From: Bacillota bacterium | Lineage (GTDB): Bacteria; Bacillota; Clostridia; Christensenellales; Aristaeellaceae | NCBI GenBank assembly: GCA_023398575.1 | Contig: JAEWSC010000095.1 | Location: 62,001-126,000 of the forward strand | DNA length: 64,000 nt | Reading direction: 5' to 3' | Shown: positions 16,577 to 24,657 of the stretch, one piece after another | Position numbering within the stretch: position 1 is the first letter of the stretch | How the letters are laid out: every line of letters starts with the position of its first letter | The notes under the pieces: model-generated | Told to the model about the DNA's origin: nothing | Databases searched by the model: none | The model's input: only the letters and a program-made list of their open reading frames with translations | Program-made: the position numbers and the translations under genes

Positions 16577-17737
16577 TTAGCTTTCACTTGGCGTTACATA
16601 GCAGACCTCCACAGAGTTCTGCTGCAGCCGGCTGATGAGGGGCAATATGGCCGGCGCTTCCGGCGAGAAGGTGGTTAAATACAAGCGGACATAAGGGCCC
16701 ATACGCCGTATGCGAATGATCATATCCGCTACGGTGGAATTGAGCCTGGAGGTAATGATCACAGTCGCTCCAGTACGGCGCATGCGTCGGGTTTCTAACA
16801 ATAGCACCCGCTCAAAACGCTCTGTTTGAGAAAAGTCCAGCCGGGCCAGTTCTTCCAGCAGCGCCGGTGCCCCCATGCTCTTGTCGTACTCAATGGGACG
16901 CTTGCCCAGCAGAGGAAGGCGGACAGGGTGGTCACCCCGCATTTGCCGCAGTACCACAGAGGCTGCCGTTTCGCATAGTGCGTCCTGTAAAAAGGCTTTG
17001 GTCTGTGGTTGCGAAGCATCTGGAACGGAGGGCGTGCCGCAATCAAGCAGCACCAGCGCGTCAGGCAGCGCGGGCTCTTCAAACCTGCGCACCATCAGTT
17101 CCCGCTTACGCATACTCAGCTTCCAGTGCACTTTTTTTAGCGGATCGCCAGGCTGGTACAGACGTACATCGGATGGGGTGGAGGGGTCTTCCCGCGCCCT
17201 GGCCATCGATTCCAAGCCTGTGTCACCGGGGCTGAATTGAAGCGGATCTACCTCAAAGGGCAGCGGCAGCACCATCAAATCAAGGGGCGGCGTATCAGGC
17301 CGCATATTTCTCGCGAAAAAGCCAAAGACATCTTCTACCAAATAGCTTTGAACGCCCGGCGTGAATACGCCCACGTGGGTAGTAGGAAAGCGGTAAGCAA
17401 GCCGCTGGCTTTTGCTGCCGGCGTAGGGAAGCCGCGTTGTGATGGGCATTTCTCCCGGCGCGGCGGAAAGTGTGATGGTGATGGGTGCGATGGGCAAAAA
17501 GCTCTTGTGTTTTACAACCACCTCCAGCGTGACAAGTTCGCCGCGCTGCGCCCGGTGGCTGGAAAGGGTATGGGAAACACTGGCCGATCGCCCTGCCAGT
17601 GTGACGCTGGCAAAGGAAAGCAAAGCCATTGCTGCAAGCAATATCGCAAACAGCAAATAGATTTTGCTGCCTGTGGATAGTGCAGCCAGCAGGCAGGAAA
17701 ACAATACGGCCAATAACGTGAGTACACGTGTCTTCAT
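16577..17737 (-). CDS. DUF58 domain protein
   Basis: A 386-residue protein with two N-terminal TMs (about 7-45) and a C-terminal DUF58/vWA-like domain carrying the hallmark YQPGDPLKKVHWKLSMRKRE followed by LMVRRFEEP. It partners the MoxR ATPase: family members are thought to be chaperoned or assembled by MoxR at the membrane. The start overlaps the moxR stop by 4 nt (17734-17737), and the transglutaminase-like gene begins 48 nt downstream. Confidence 0.88.
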   Translation of the reverse strand: MKTRVLTLLAVLFSCLLAALSTGSKIYLLFAILLAAMALLSFASVTLAGRSASVSHTLSSHRAQRGELVTLEVVVKHKSFLPIAPITITLSAAPGEMPITTRLPYAGSKSQRLAYRFPTTHVGVFTPGVQSYLVEDVFGFFARNMRPDTPPLDLMVLPLPFEVDPLQFSPGDTGLESMARAREDPSTPSDVRLYQPGDPLKKVHWKLSMRKRELMVRRFEEPALPDALVLLDCGTPSVPDASQPQTKAFLQDALCETAASVVLRQMRGDHPVRLPLLGKRPIEYDKSMGAPALLEELARLDFSQTERFERVLLLETRRMRRTGATVIITSRLNSTVADMIIRIRRMGPYVRLYLTTFSPEAPAILPLISRLQQNSVEVCYVTPSES

Positions 17738-18681
17738 GGCAGTTTCACAGGCACCTGCACATTTTCCAGTATGGTCATCAGCACCCGCTCTGAGGTAATG
17801 CCCTTCATACGGGCTTCAGGATTCAATATCAAACGGTGGGAAAGCACGGGCAGCGCCATGTGCTGTACATCCTCTGGAAGAATAAAGTCGCGGCCATCCA
17901 GCAGGGCGCAGGCCTGTGCGGCACGTATGAGAGCGATAGCGCCGCGGGGTGAACCACCCAATTGCAGAGAGGGATGGTTGCGGGTCTGGGCCATGATGTT
18001 GGCCACATAGCTGCGCACCTCGCGGGAACAGTAGATGGTGCCGATCATTTCCTGCAGCTCCACCACTTCCTGAGCCGTGCAGACAGGCTCCAGGGTTACA
18101 AGTGGTGTCACCTTGCCGCTGTAGCGCTCCAATACATCCATTTCTTCCTCGACAGAGGGATAGCCGATGGAAATGCGCAGGAAGAAGCGGTCCATCTGCG
18201 CCTCAGGCAGGGGATATGTACCCACAAACTCCACCGGGTTCTGGGTAGCCAGCACAATGAACGGTCGGGGCAGGGGATGGGTGATACCATCCACCGTCAC
18301 CTGGAACTCTTCCATGACCTCCAGCAGGCTGGACTGGGTTTTGGGGGAGGTACGGTTGATTTCGTCGGCCAAAACGATCTGGCTCATGACGGCACCGGGC
18401 CTAAATTCCATTTCGCCTGTCTGGAAATTGGCCAGAGTAAAGCCTGTAATGTCGCTGGGCATGATGTCAGGGGTAAACTGTATGCGCTTGAAGGAGCAAT
18501 CCAGTGACTTTGCCAGAGCGCTGGCCAGTGTTGTCTTACCAACACCGGGAACGTCTTCGATGAGTACATGCCCCTTGCACAATAGAGCAATCAGTGCGTA
18601 TTCGATGGCTTCATCCTTGCCAACGATAACCTTGCGGATATTCTGTTGAAGAGCGCGGATAATGCGCCGCGGCTGCTGCAT
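17734..18681 (-). CDS. MoxR family AAA+ ATPase
   Basis: A 315-residue AAA+ ATPase. Walker A is GVGKTT, Walker B VLADEINRTSPKTQSSLLEV, sensor 1 ATQNPVEFVGTYPLPEAQ, and sensor 2 lies near GGSPRGAIALIRAAQA. It is a cytosolic chaperone-like ATPase, likely acting on the DUF58 and transglutaminase partners. The start has AAAGGAG about 11 nt upstream. It is the first gene of its operon, with a good promoter at 18757-18785. Confidence 0.93.
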   Translation of the reverse strand: MQQPRRIIRALQQNIRKVIVGKDEAIEYALIALLCKGHVLIEDVPGVGKTTLASALAKSLDCSFKRIQFTPDIMPSDITGFTLANFQTGEMEFRPGAVMSQIVLADEINRTSPKTQSSLLEVMEEFQVTVDGITHPLPRPFIVLATQNPVEFVGTYPLPEAQMDRFFLRISIGYPSVEEEMDVLERYSGKVTPLVTLEPVCTAQEVVELQEMIGTIYCSREVRSYVANIMAQTRNHPSLQLGGSPRGAIALIRAAQACALLDGRDFILPEDVQHMALPVLSHRLILNPEARMKGITSERVLMTILENVQVPVKLP

Positions 18682-18756
18682 ACGCTGTTTCTCTCCTTTA
18701 ATTCCTGCTTGTCCGCTGCTTCCCCAAAGAAGCAGGCCGGTAAAAGCCTATCTCAC

Positions 18757-18785
18757 AGTATAACGGATTGCCCTACAATTGACAA
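18757..18785 (-). promoter_or_regulatory. Promoter of the moxR operon
   Basis: On the minus strand TTGTCA (18785-18780), a 17-nt spacer and TATACT (18762-18757), about 75 nt before the moxR start. Confidence 0.7.
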
Positions 18786-18789
18786 GCAC

Positions 18790-18818
18790 TTGAAAAAACG
18801 GGAAACCGCAAGTACAAT
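18790..18818 (+). promoter_or_regulatory. Promoter of the birA operon
   Basis: TTGAAA (18790-18795), a 17-nt spacer and TACAAT (18813-18818); divergent from and nearly touching the moxR promoter, so binding at one could affect the other. Confidence 0.6.
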
Positions 18819-18914
18819 ACAATTGTTTATATATAAGATGTAGCTTGCCTGAAAATATAAGAAAAAATGTAAGGTGTGTAAAGAGCCTTTCATCTTTTAC
18901 AAGGAGTCATAATA

Positions 18915-19889
18915 ATGGACCAATTGCTTCAAATGCTGGCAGATGGGGAGTATCTTTCGGGCGAGGATATGAGCAAGCGGCTGAACATCACAAGAGCCGC
19001 AGTTTGGAAGCGCATCCAGGTGCTTAGGGAACAGGGCTTTGACATACAGAGTGCGGGGAAAAAAGGGTATCATCTTGTTTGGCCGGCGGATACACTAGAG
19101 CCTGCTTTTGTACAGCTTCATCTTGAGACGGCATGGGCGGGACAACCGCCTATGCTGTACGAAAAAAGCATGACCTCTACCAATACGGTGCTTAAGCAGG
19201 CAGCGGAAAATGGGGCGGCTCATGGCACGGTGGCCCTATGCCAAGCGCAGACGGCCGGAAAAGGAAGAAGAGGCCGGGCGTGGGTTTCGCCTGAAGGTCA
19301 AGGCTTATGGGTGTCGCTGTTGATAAGGCCAAAGCTTGCCCCTGCCAATGCGCAACTGATCACCTTTGCCGCGGCCATTGCCATGGCGGAAGCTGTGGAG
19401 AAGGAAACAGGGCTTTCGATTGGAATCAAGTGGCCCAACGATTTGGTGGTAAACGGCAAGAAGATTTGCGGCATACTGCTGGAGCTATCCGGCGATGTGG
19501 AATCCATTGCCTATGTAGTGGTCGGTACTGGTCTGAATGTGGGCTCGAAGGCGTATCCGCCTGAGTTGAGTGATCGAGCATCATCTCTTGAGGATGCGCT
19601 GGGCTATACGATTTCACGGGCGGCGGTGCTAAGGAGCTACCTGCAAACGATAGAAAAGTATATAGGGCTGTTGGAGGCAAAAGGGCTTGCCGGAATATGG
19701 GAAGCCTATCAAAGCAAAAGCTGCACCATAGGGTGCACGGTCAAAGTAGAGGGCAACGGAGAGAATTTTCAAGGGATCGCCAATGGGCTGGATGAAAACG
19801 GCGCTTTGCTGGTAAAACTGGAAGACGGGACCATCCGCCGCGTGTTGGCGGGAGACGTATCAGTAAGGGGAGTGATGGGCTATGTTTGA
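18915..19889 (+). CDS. birA: Biotin protein ligase / biotin repressor BirA
   Basis: Bifunctional protein of 324 residues. An N-terminal winged helix (LSGEDMSKRLNITRAAVWKR, about 15-34) is followed by the ligase core with the biotinyl-AMP loop GKGRRGRAW (about 115-123), KWPNDLVVNGKKICGILLE (about 173-191) and a C-terminal SH3-like domain. It activates biotin as biotinyl-AMP and attaches it to acceptor lysines, for example of carboxylases or the Na+-decarboxylase biotin carrier; the HTH implies biotin-dependent repression. AAGGAG precedes the ATG. Its end overlaps the next gene by 8 nt. Confidence 0.95.
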   Translation: MDQLLQMLADGEYLSGEDMSKRLNITRAAVWKRIQVLREQGFDIQSAGKKGYHLVWPADTLEPAFVQLHLETAWAGQPPMLYEKSMTSTNTVLKQAAENGAAHGTVALCQAQTAGKGRRGRAWVSPEGQGLWVSLLIRPKLAPANAQLITFAAAIAMAEAVEKETGLSIGIKWPNDLVVNGKKICGILLELSGDVESIAYVVVGTGLNVGSKAYPPELSDRASSLEDALGYTISRAAVLRSYLQTIEKYIGLLEAKGLAGIWEAYQSKSCTIGCTVKVEGNGENFQGIANGLDENGALLVKLEDGTIRRVLAGDVSVRGVMGYV

Positions 19890-20847
19890 TATGGAGTTGT
19901 TTGAAGGCAGCATAACCGAAGTACACGGCATCAAGGTAGGGCACGCGCAGAACAGGCAGGCCCGAACAGGCGTTACGGTTGTATTGACAAGCCGCGATGG
20001 GGCGGTAGGCGGCGTGGATGTCCGCGGTGCAGCTCCCGGTACCAGGGAAACAGACCTTTTGTCGCCAGGCAATCTGGTGGAAAGGGCCAATGCGGTCGTG
20101 CTTTCCGGCGGCAGCGCTTTCGGCCTGGACAGCGCCGGCGGTGTCATGAAGTATTTGGAGCAAAATGGCGTTGGTATAGACATGGGTGTCTGCCGTGTGC
20201 CCATTGTGCCGGCGGCAGTGATCTACGATCTTGGTGTGGGAGATCCCAAGGTGCGTCCTGACGCTGCCATGGGCTTTTCCGCCTGTGAGCATGCAGCCAA
20301 GGATACAGCCCAGGGGCAAGTAGGTGCCGGAACAGGCGCGACGGTTGGCAAGCTGGTGCCCGGCGGCATCCCTCAAAACGGAGGCCTGGGCACTGCCAGC
20401 ATCACACTGCCCAACGGCGTTACGGTGGGTGCTGTCGCTGTGGTTAACGCAGCCGGCGATATTTACCATCCACATACTGGAAAACTGATCGCTTGTGCCG
20501 TTATGGAGGATGGTACAAAAGTACCGGTGGAGAACTTGATGTACGGTCATGTACCGGCGATGAAACCCAAGCGGATAGAACAGCCGGGACAAAACACTAC
20601 TATTGTAGTTGTGGCAACAGATGCGGTGCTCACAAAAGAACAAGCTAACCGCCTGGCGACTGTGGCCCACGATGGGCTGGCCAGGGCCATCCGGCCTGTG
20701 CATACCCAGATGGACGGCGATACTGTGTTTGCCTTAGCCACAGGCAGGGTAGAGGCAGACATGAACTTTATACAGTTATGTGCGCTGGCGGCGGAAGTGA
20801 CGGCACGGGCAATCGTCAACGGTGTGCTGGCGGGGAATACCCTATGA
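19882..20847 (+). CDS. P1 family peptidase (S58, DmpA-like aminopeptidase)
   Basis: A 321-residue member of the DmpA/L-aminopeptidase-D-esterase (S58) family, which cleaves itself to expose an N-terminal Ser or Thr nucleophile. Family stretches are clear: ITEVHGIKVGHAQ, VLSGGSAFGLDSAGGVM (about 73-89) and the processing region GGLGTASITLPNGVTVGAVA (about 172-191), in which Thr in GTAS is the likely nucleophile. No signal peptide is seen. It lies within a cofactor cluster, overlapping birA by 8 nt and acpS by 4 nt (ATGA). The physiological substrate is unknown. Confidence 0.9.
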   Translation: MFDMELFEGSITEVHGIKVGHAQNRQARTGVTVVLTSRDGAVGGVDVRGAAPGTRETDLLSPGNLVERANAVVLSGGSAFGLDSAGGVMKYLEQNGVGIDMGVCRVPIVPAAVIYDLGVGDPKVRPDAAMGFSACEHAAKDTAQGQVGAGTGATVGKLVPGGIPQNGGLGTASITLPNGVTVGAVAVVNAAGDIYHPHTGKLIACAVMEDGTKVPVENLMYGHVPAMKPKRIEQPGQNTTIVVVATDAVLTKEQANRLATVAHDGLARAIRPVHTQMDGDTVFALATGRVEADMNFIQLCALAAEVTARAIVNGVLAGNTL

Positions 20848-21209
20848 TAGGTTTGGGCATCGACTTGTGCCGCATTACCCGCATGCAGCGCATGCTGGAA
20901 AATGAGCGGTTTCTTACCCGCTATTTTAGTGAGGAGGAGCGTGCTTATATCGCGTCCCGCGGGCGGATGGGCCCAGACAGTGCCGCGGCAATTTTTGCTG
21001 CCAAAGAAGCCGCGCTAAAGGCGCTGGGCACCGGTCTCGCCGGTATAAAACCCCAAGATGTGGTTATATTGCATGGACCATCCGGGCAACCTTACTATGA
21101 ACTTCGCGGCACTGCCCTGTTGAAAATGAAGGAACTTGGCGGGCGGCGGATGCATTTGAGCATGACCCATGAGGAAGATATGGCTGCTGCTGTTTCTATT
21201 TTGGAGTAG
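20844..21209 (+). CDS. acpS: Holo-[acyl-carrier-protein] synthase
   Basis: A 121-residue phosphopantetheinyl transferase that loads 4'-phosphopantetheine from CoA onto ACP. Both motifs are present: GLGIDLCRITR (residues 3-13, Mg-binding Asp) and FAAKEAALKALGTG (about 52-65). The ATG at 20844 overlaps the peptidase stop as ATGATAG; an upstream in-frame extension has no family similarity. The next gene, nnrDE, starts 32 nt later; acpS-nnr order is common in Firmicutes. Confidence 0.95.
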   Translation: MIGLGIDLCRITRMQRMLENERFLTRYFSEEERAYIASRGRMGPDSAAAIFAAKEAALKALGTGLAGIKPQDVVILHGPSGQPYYELRGTALLKMKELGGRRMHLSMTHEEDMAAAVSILE

Positions 21210-21241
21210 TGCTTTTTTAGCAGACCGAGGAGGGACGAAAG

Positions 21242-22765
21242 ATGTTTAGGACCATCACGCCCGAGGAAATGAAACGGGTAGAGCGGGTCATCATGAAGGA
21301 GACAGGCCTACCGGGGCTTTTGCTGATGGAGCACGCGGCCATGGCGGTCATCCGTGCCGTGAAGTGCCGGATGGAGGGGAAAACGGGCCAGGTACTGTTT
21401 TTGTGCGGCCCTGGAAACAACGGCGGAGATGGGCTGGCCGCTGCCAGGCTATGGTTAAGTGAAGGCGGCCAGGCGCAGGTTTGGCAGTTGACCAGCAAAA
21501 TGACAGGCGATGCGGCGGTAAACAGGCAGCTGCTCAAAAAGCTGTGGCCGGATGTACCCCTTCTGCGTTTGAGTGAGGCACCAGAAAAGCTGCCGTACAT
21601 CGGATCGGAAATTACGTTGGTCGTTGACGCACTTTTTGGTACGGGACTCTCGCAGCCGATACAGGGTGTGGCTTTTGCACTTGTGAAAAAGGTGAATGAA
21701 AGCGGAGTGCCTGTAGTGGCAGTGGACATCCCTTCGGGGCTCCATGGCCTTACCGGTATGGTGATGGGAGAAGCGATGCGAGCCGTTGAAACGGTAACTT
21801 TTCACCGGCCAAAGCTTGGCTTGTATTTGAACAAAGGGCCAGAATATGCCGGCTGCGTGACAGTTGCGGATATTGGGCTACCCAAAGCGCTGGATGACGC
21901 ACCGGGGATGGACATGCTGCTGCCTGAGGAACTGCAAAGCCTGCTGCCGGCAAGGCGCAGGGATACGCATAAGGGTGACTATGGCCGCGTGCTTATTGTA
22001 GCCGGTTCTTGTGGCATGGCCGGGGCGGCAGCCATATGTGCGCTGGCCGCACTGCGCACCGGCGCCGGATTGGTAACGGTGGCTTGCCCTGAGGCCATTG
22101 TGCCAATTGTACAGCAGTTGGCGCCATGTGCCACCTGCCTGCCCTTGCCCATGAACGGCGAGGCCTTTGCACCTGAGGCGGAAGAGATGGTTTTCAATGC
22201 TGCGCAGCGTGCGGATGCCGTTGCAGTGGGTCCGGGGCTGAATGTACTGCCGGACAGGCTGATGCTGCTAAAAGCTGTGAAGCGTGCCGGGAAGCCTGCG
22301 GTTTGGGATGCCGACGCCCTGAATCTGCTGGCCATGAGCCCAGACTTATTGCCTCTTTCGGGAATGAATATCTTCACCCCCCATCCCGGTGAGGCCGCAA
22401 GGCTGATGCAGGCCGGCACAGGCGCGGTGACGGCGGACGTGGTAGAGGGTGTGCAGGCACTGTGGAATAAGCTGAATGGGGTAGTGATTTTAAAAGGCGC
22501 TTCCTCCCTTTTATATGATGGGGTAAAGCTTGCCATCAATACAACCGGCACGCCGGCTTTGGCCAAGGGAGGCAGCGGCGATGCGCTGACAGGTATACTT
22601 GTTTCCCTGCTGGCTCAGCAAAAGCAGTTGGGACACGCACCTCTTTTGCTTGCGCAAATTGGCTGCTGCCTGCATGGGAGCGCGGCCTTGCGGGCAGAAA
22701 AGGAGACTGGGCAGCGGGGATTATTGGCTACGGATTTGATGTGGTATTTGGGCAAGGAAGCGTAA
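21242..22765 (+). CDS. nnrDE: Bifunctional NAD(P)H-hydrate epimerase / ADP-dependent dehydratase
   Basis: A 507-residue metabolite-repair enzyme that restores hydrated NADH/NADPH. The N-terminal YjeF_N epimerase (about 1-215) has the family Asn-Asn-Gly-Gly-Asp turn (FLCGPGNNGGDGLAAARL) and VDALFGTGL. The C-terminal carbohydrate-kinase-like dehydratase (about 225-505) has GRVLIVAGS, VGPGL and the ATP/ADP-site motif GTPALAKGGSGDALTGI with its catalytic Asp. The ribosome site GAGGAGG precedes the ATG. In many clostridia alr and the mazEF pair follow; here alr is absent. Confidence 0.94.
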   Translation: MFRTITPEEMKRVERVIMKETGLPGLLLMEHAAMAVIRAVKCRMEGKTGQVLFLCGPGNNGGDGLAAARLWLSEGGQAQVWQLTSKMTGDAAVNRQLLKKLWPDVPLLRLSEAPEKLPYIGSEITLVVDALFGTGLSQPIQGVAFALVKKVNESGVPVVAVDIPSGLHGLTGMVMGEAMRAVETVTFHRPKLGLYLNKGPEYAGCVTVADIGLPKALDDAPGMDMLLPEELQSLLPARRRDTHKGDYGRVLIVAGSCGMAGAAAICALAALRTGAGLVTVACPEAIVPIVQQLAPCATCLPLPMNGEAFAPEAEEMVFNAAQRADAVAVGPGLNVLPDRLMLLKAVKRAGKPAVWDADALNLLAMSPDLLPLSGMNIFTPHPGEAARLMQAGTGAVTADVVEGVQALWNKLNGVVILKGASSLLYDGVKLAINTTGTPALAKGGSGDALTGILVSLLAQQKQLGHAPLLLAQIGCCLHGSAALRAEKETGQRGLLATDLMWYLGKEA

Positions 22766-22766
22766 G

Positions 22767-22804
22767 TTGCTAAGAAGAAGAGTTCGCGTCTTCTCTTCAA
22801 GCAA
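22767..22804. terminator. Hairpin after nnrDE
   Basis: An imperfect stem TTGCTAAGAAG...AGA / TCTTCTCTTCAAGCAA starts 2 nt after the stop codon with a GTTCGCG loop. There is no T-tract, so it may be a 3'-end stabiliser rather than an intrinsic terminator. Confidence 0.4.
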
Positions 22805-22878
22805 TACACAAGGATATAGGGGCTTGGGGTGCTGATCGGAGCTGGATGCAAAATCTGTGATCAATCTCCAGGGGAGTA

Positions 22879-23202
22879 ACGAGGGGCCGAGGCCCATCGT
22901 TTACAAATCCGAAACCAGCGACATGCGCGGTGGTTTCGGAAGGATTTCAAAGAAATCCATTCCTTACGCGATTTCCCGGCCGCAAAAACGCAGATTTTGC
23001 AGGGAAATCGTGCAGGATCGATCAAAGACGCAAAAGCGCCTTTGATCGAATAGATGATTCCTCTTTTCCGTCGTCCGCATAGGATGAAGGGAGCAGCGCC
23101 GGAAGCCCCCTGTCCATCCGGACGATGAGCACAAACGGCGCCGCCTAGCGATGAACGGTGCTTCCATGCACGGCAATCGAAGGGAAAACCTTGACAGGGG
23201 GC
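22879..23202 (+). other. Hairpin-rich intergenic region upstream of mazF, possible structured RNA
   Basis: The 452-nt gap 22766-23217 holds no convincing gene. It contains at least five successive perfect or near-perfect stem-loops: 22879-22900, 22908-22940 (10 bp), 22942-22958 (7 bp), 22969-23010 (9 bp plus inner 6 bp) and 23018-23049 (10+3 bp). A 10-bp pairing GCCCCCTGTC (23105-23114) / GACAGGGGGC (23193-23202) ends just before the mazF ribosome-binding region. Possibilities are a 5' leader controlling mazF, an independent small RNA, or a decayed element. I do not recognise a known riboswitch consensus in it. Confidence 0.45.
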
Positions 23203-23217
23203 ATGGAGTGTGACAAT

Positions 23218-23574
23218 ATGAAAAGAGGGGAAATCTATCGGGCTGATTTGGACCCTGTTATAGGCTCAGAACAGGGTGGAATCCGGCCTGTTCTGATCAT
23301 TCAAAACGATATAGGCAACCTGCATAGCCCTACGGTCATCGTTGCCGCTATCACCTCTCGGCTGAACAAACCCAAGCTGCCCACCCACGTGGCGATATCC
23401 AGCCGGCAGAGCGGTCTGAAAAAGGATTCGGTGATTCTGGCTGAGCAGGTACGCACATTGGAGAAAAAGCGTCTTATGGAAAAGCTGGGGCGTGTGGATG
23501 AGGAAGTCATGGCCAAGGTGGACCGGGCCCTGGCCATCTCTCTGGGCGCTTCCGACCGGCCACCAGCCAATTGA
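23218..23574 (+). CDS. ndoA: MazF/EndoA (PemK) family mRNA interferase
   Basis: A 118-residue toxin endoribonuclease very like Bacillus EndoA/NdoA, which cuts mRNA at short single-stranded motifs. Family landmarks are [20 protein letters not shown] (1-20), [40 protein letters not shown] and the C-terminal [10 protein letters not shown]. The ATG at 23218 is preferred: GGAG (23205-23208) is well spaced and the family begins with MKRG. An ATG at 23203 has its purine run only 1 nt away. No MazE/EndoAI antitoxin gene precedes it; the upstream 450 nt are noncoding and heavily structured. Confidence 0.93.
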   Translation: MKRGEIYRADLDPVIGSEQGGIRPVLIIQNDIGNLHSPTVIVAAITSRLNKPKLPTHVAISSRQSGLKKDSVILAEQVRTLEKKRLMEKLGRVDEEVMAKVDRALAISLGASDRPPAN

Positions 23575-23584
23575 ATACCGGAAG

Positions 23585-23612
23585 CGCTGCTTTCTATGGA
23601 AAGCGGCGTTTT
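23585..23612 (+). terminator. Probable terminator after mazF
   Basis: CGCTGCTTTC / GAAAGCGGCG stem with a TATG loop followed by TTTT, 10 nt after the mazF stop; the T-run is short. Confidence 0.5.
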
Positions 23613-23657
23613 CCCTGTCACAAATGACCAAGAGGGGGAATCAATCTGAAGCGTACA

Positions 23658-24524
23658 GTGGACAGATTGGGTAAGATGATCCGCCATGAGCAGCTGCGAA
23701 GCTACATACAGATTACGGTTGGCTGCGCGATAGGCGGCTTGGCCTATCCTCTTTTTTTAGTGCCCAATAGCATAGCACCGGGCGGCTTAACAGGCATCGC
23801 TACCATATTGAACCATTTGTTTCAAGTTCCGGTAGGCTTAACCAGCATGGTTTTGAACCTGCCGCTGTTTGTTATCGGCTTTCGTGCCATGGGCCGGGTG
23901 TTCGTATGGCGCTCGCTGGTGGCAACGGTGCTTTTTTCTGTGGCTATTGACCTATTAAAGGTCCCGCCCATGACGGACGATGTGCTGCTCGGCGCGGTCT
24001 ATGGCGGGGGTTTGCTTGGCGTTGGTCTCGGCATCATTTTTCGCGGGGAAGCGACTACCGGCGGATCGGACATGATTGCCCGCATGGTGCACCGCAAATT
24101 TTCATTTATATCCGTCGGCGCATTTTTGTTCGCTATTGATTTCATGGTCATTGTGGCATCCGGCTTTGTAATGGGTGCGCAGCATGCCATGTACGCCTTG
24201 ATATGCATTATTGTATCCGCAAAGATTGTAGACATGGTACTGGATGGTTTTAGTGTGCAAAAGGCATGTTTTGTCATATCGGATAAATCGGTGGCAGTGA
24301 CCAATCGCATTATGGAAGAATTGAACCGCGGTGTAACACTTTTAACGGCTACCGGTGCATATTCCGGACGTGAAAAACCCGTTGTTTTGTGTGTGGCTGG
24401 TCGTCAGGAAGTTCCTAGAATCAAGGAAATCGTCCGTCAGGAGGACGAGAAGGCATTCATGTTTATTACTGAAGCCCACGAAGCACTGGGCGAGGGGTTC
24501 TCAAAACTGATGGATGACAGCTGA
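23658..24524 (+). CDS. YitT family membrane protein
   Basis: A 288-residue protein of the YitT/DUF161 family: five TMs in the N-terminal half, with family motifs FLVPNSIAPGGLTGIATIL and FRGEATTGGSDMIARM, and a C-terminal cytosolic DUF2179 domain (about 205-285). It may be a transporter; no substrate is established. The given start is GTG 23658. The good ribosome site GAGGGGG (23632-23638) lies 7 nt before an in-frame CTG at 23646, which would add four residues and might be the true, non-canonical start. Confidence 0.88.
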   Translation: MDRLGKMIRHEQLRSYIQITVGCAIGGLAYPLFLVPNSIAPGGLTGIATILNHLFQVPVGLTSMVLNLPLFVIGFRAMGRVFVWRSLVATVLFSVAIDLLKVPPMTDDVLLGAVYGGGLLGVGLGIIFRGEATTGGSDMIARMVHRKFSFISVGAFLFAIDFMVIVASGFVMGAQHAMYALICIIVSAKIVDMVLDGFSVQKACFVISDKSVAVTNRIMEELNRGVTLLTATGAYSGREKPVVLCVAGRQEVPRIKEIVRQEDEKAFMFITEAHEALGEGFSKLMDDS

Positions 24525-24590
24525 AATATGCAGTATGCATGTAATGTATAACTTTTTTCTGGAAATCACCTTTTCTTGTATCTGTACATC

Positions 24591-24599
24591 TGTTATAAT
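24591..24599 (+). promoter_or_regulatory. Extended -10 promoter of the nucleoside transporter operon
   Basis: TGTTATAAT (extended -10) 58 nt upstream of the SBP start; no good -35 box is seen at the expected distance. Confidence 0.6.
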
Positions 24600-24657
24600 A
24601 TACATGATAGCTGCCCTTATGAAGGGCGACGGCAATCACATAAGGAGGAAATCATCC

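Noticed and set aside
19741..20703. Open frame of 320 codons on the minus strand opposite the S58 peptidase
   Set aside because: Composition (His/Cys/Arg rich) is typical of an antisense frame; no family similarity and no ribosome site.
22857..23045. Short frame in the intergenic region before mazF, as a possible antitoxin
   Set aside because: It runs through three perfect hairpins, has no ribosome site and no MazE-like pattern.
22964..23176. Minus-strand 70-codon frame in the same region
   Set aside because: Also runs through the hairpins and lacks a start signal or similarity.
22766..23217. tmRNA, RNase P RNA, 6S RNA or a known riboswitch before mazF
   Set aside because: I looked for the conserved sequence blocks of these RNAs and found none; a covariance search would be needed to be sure.
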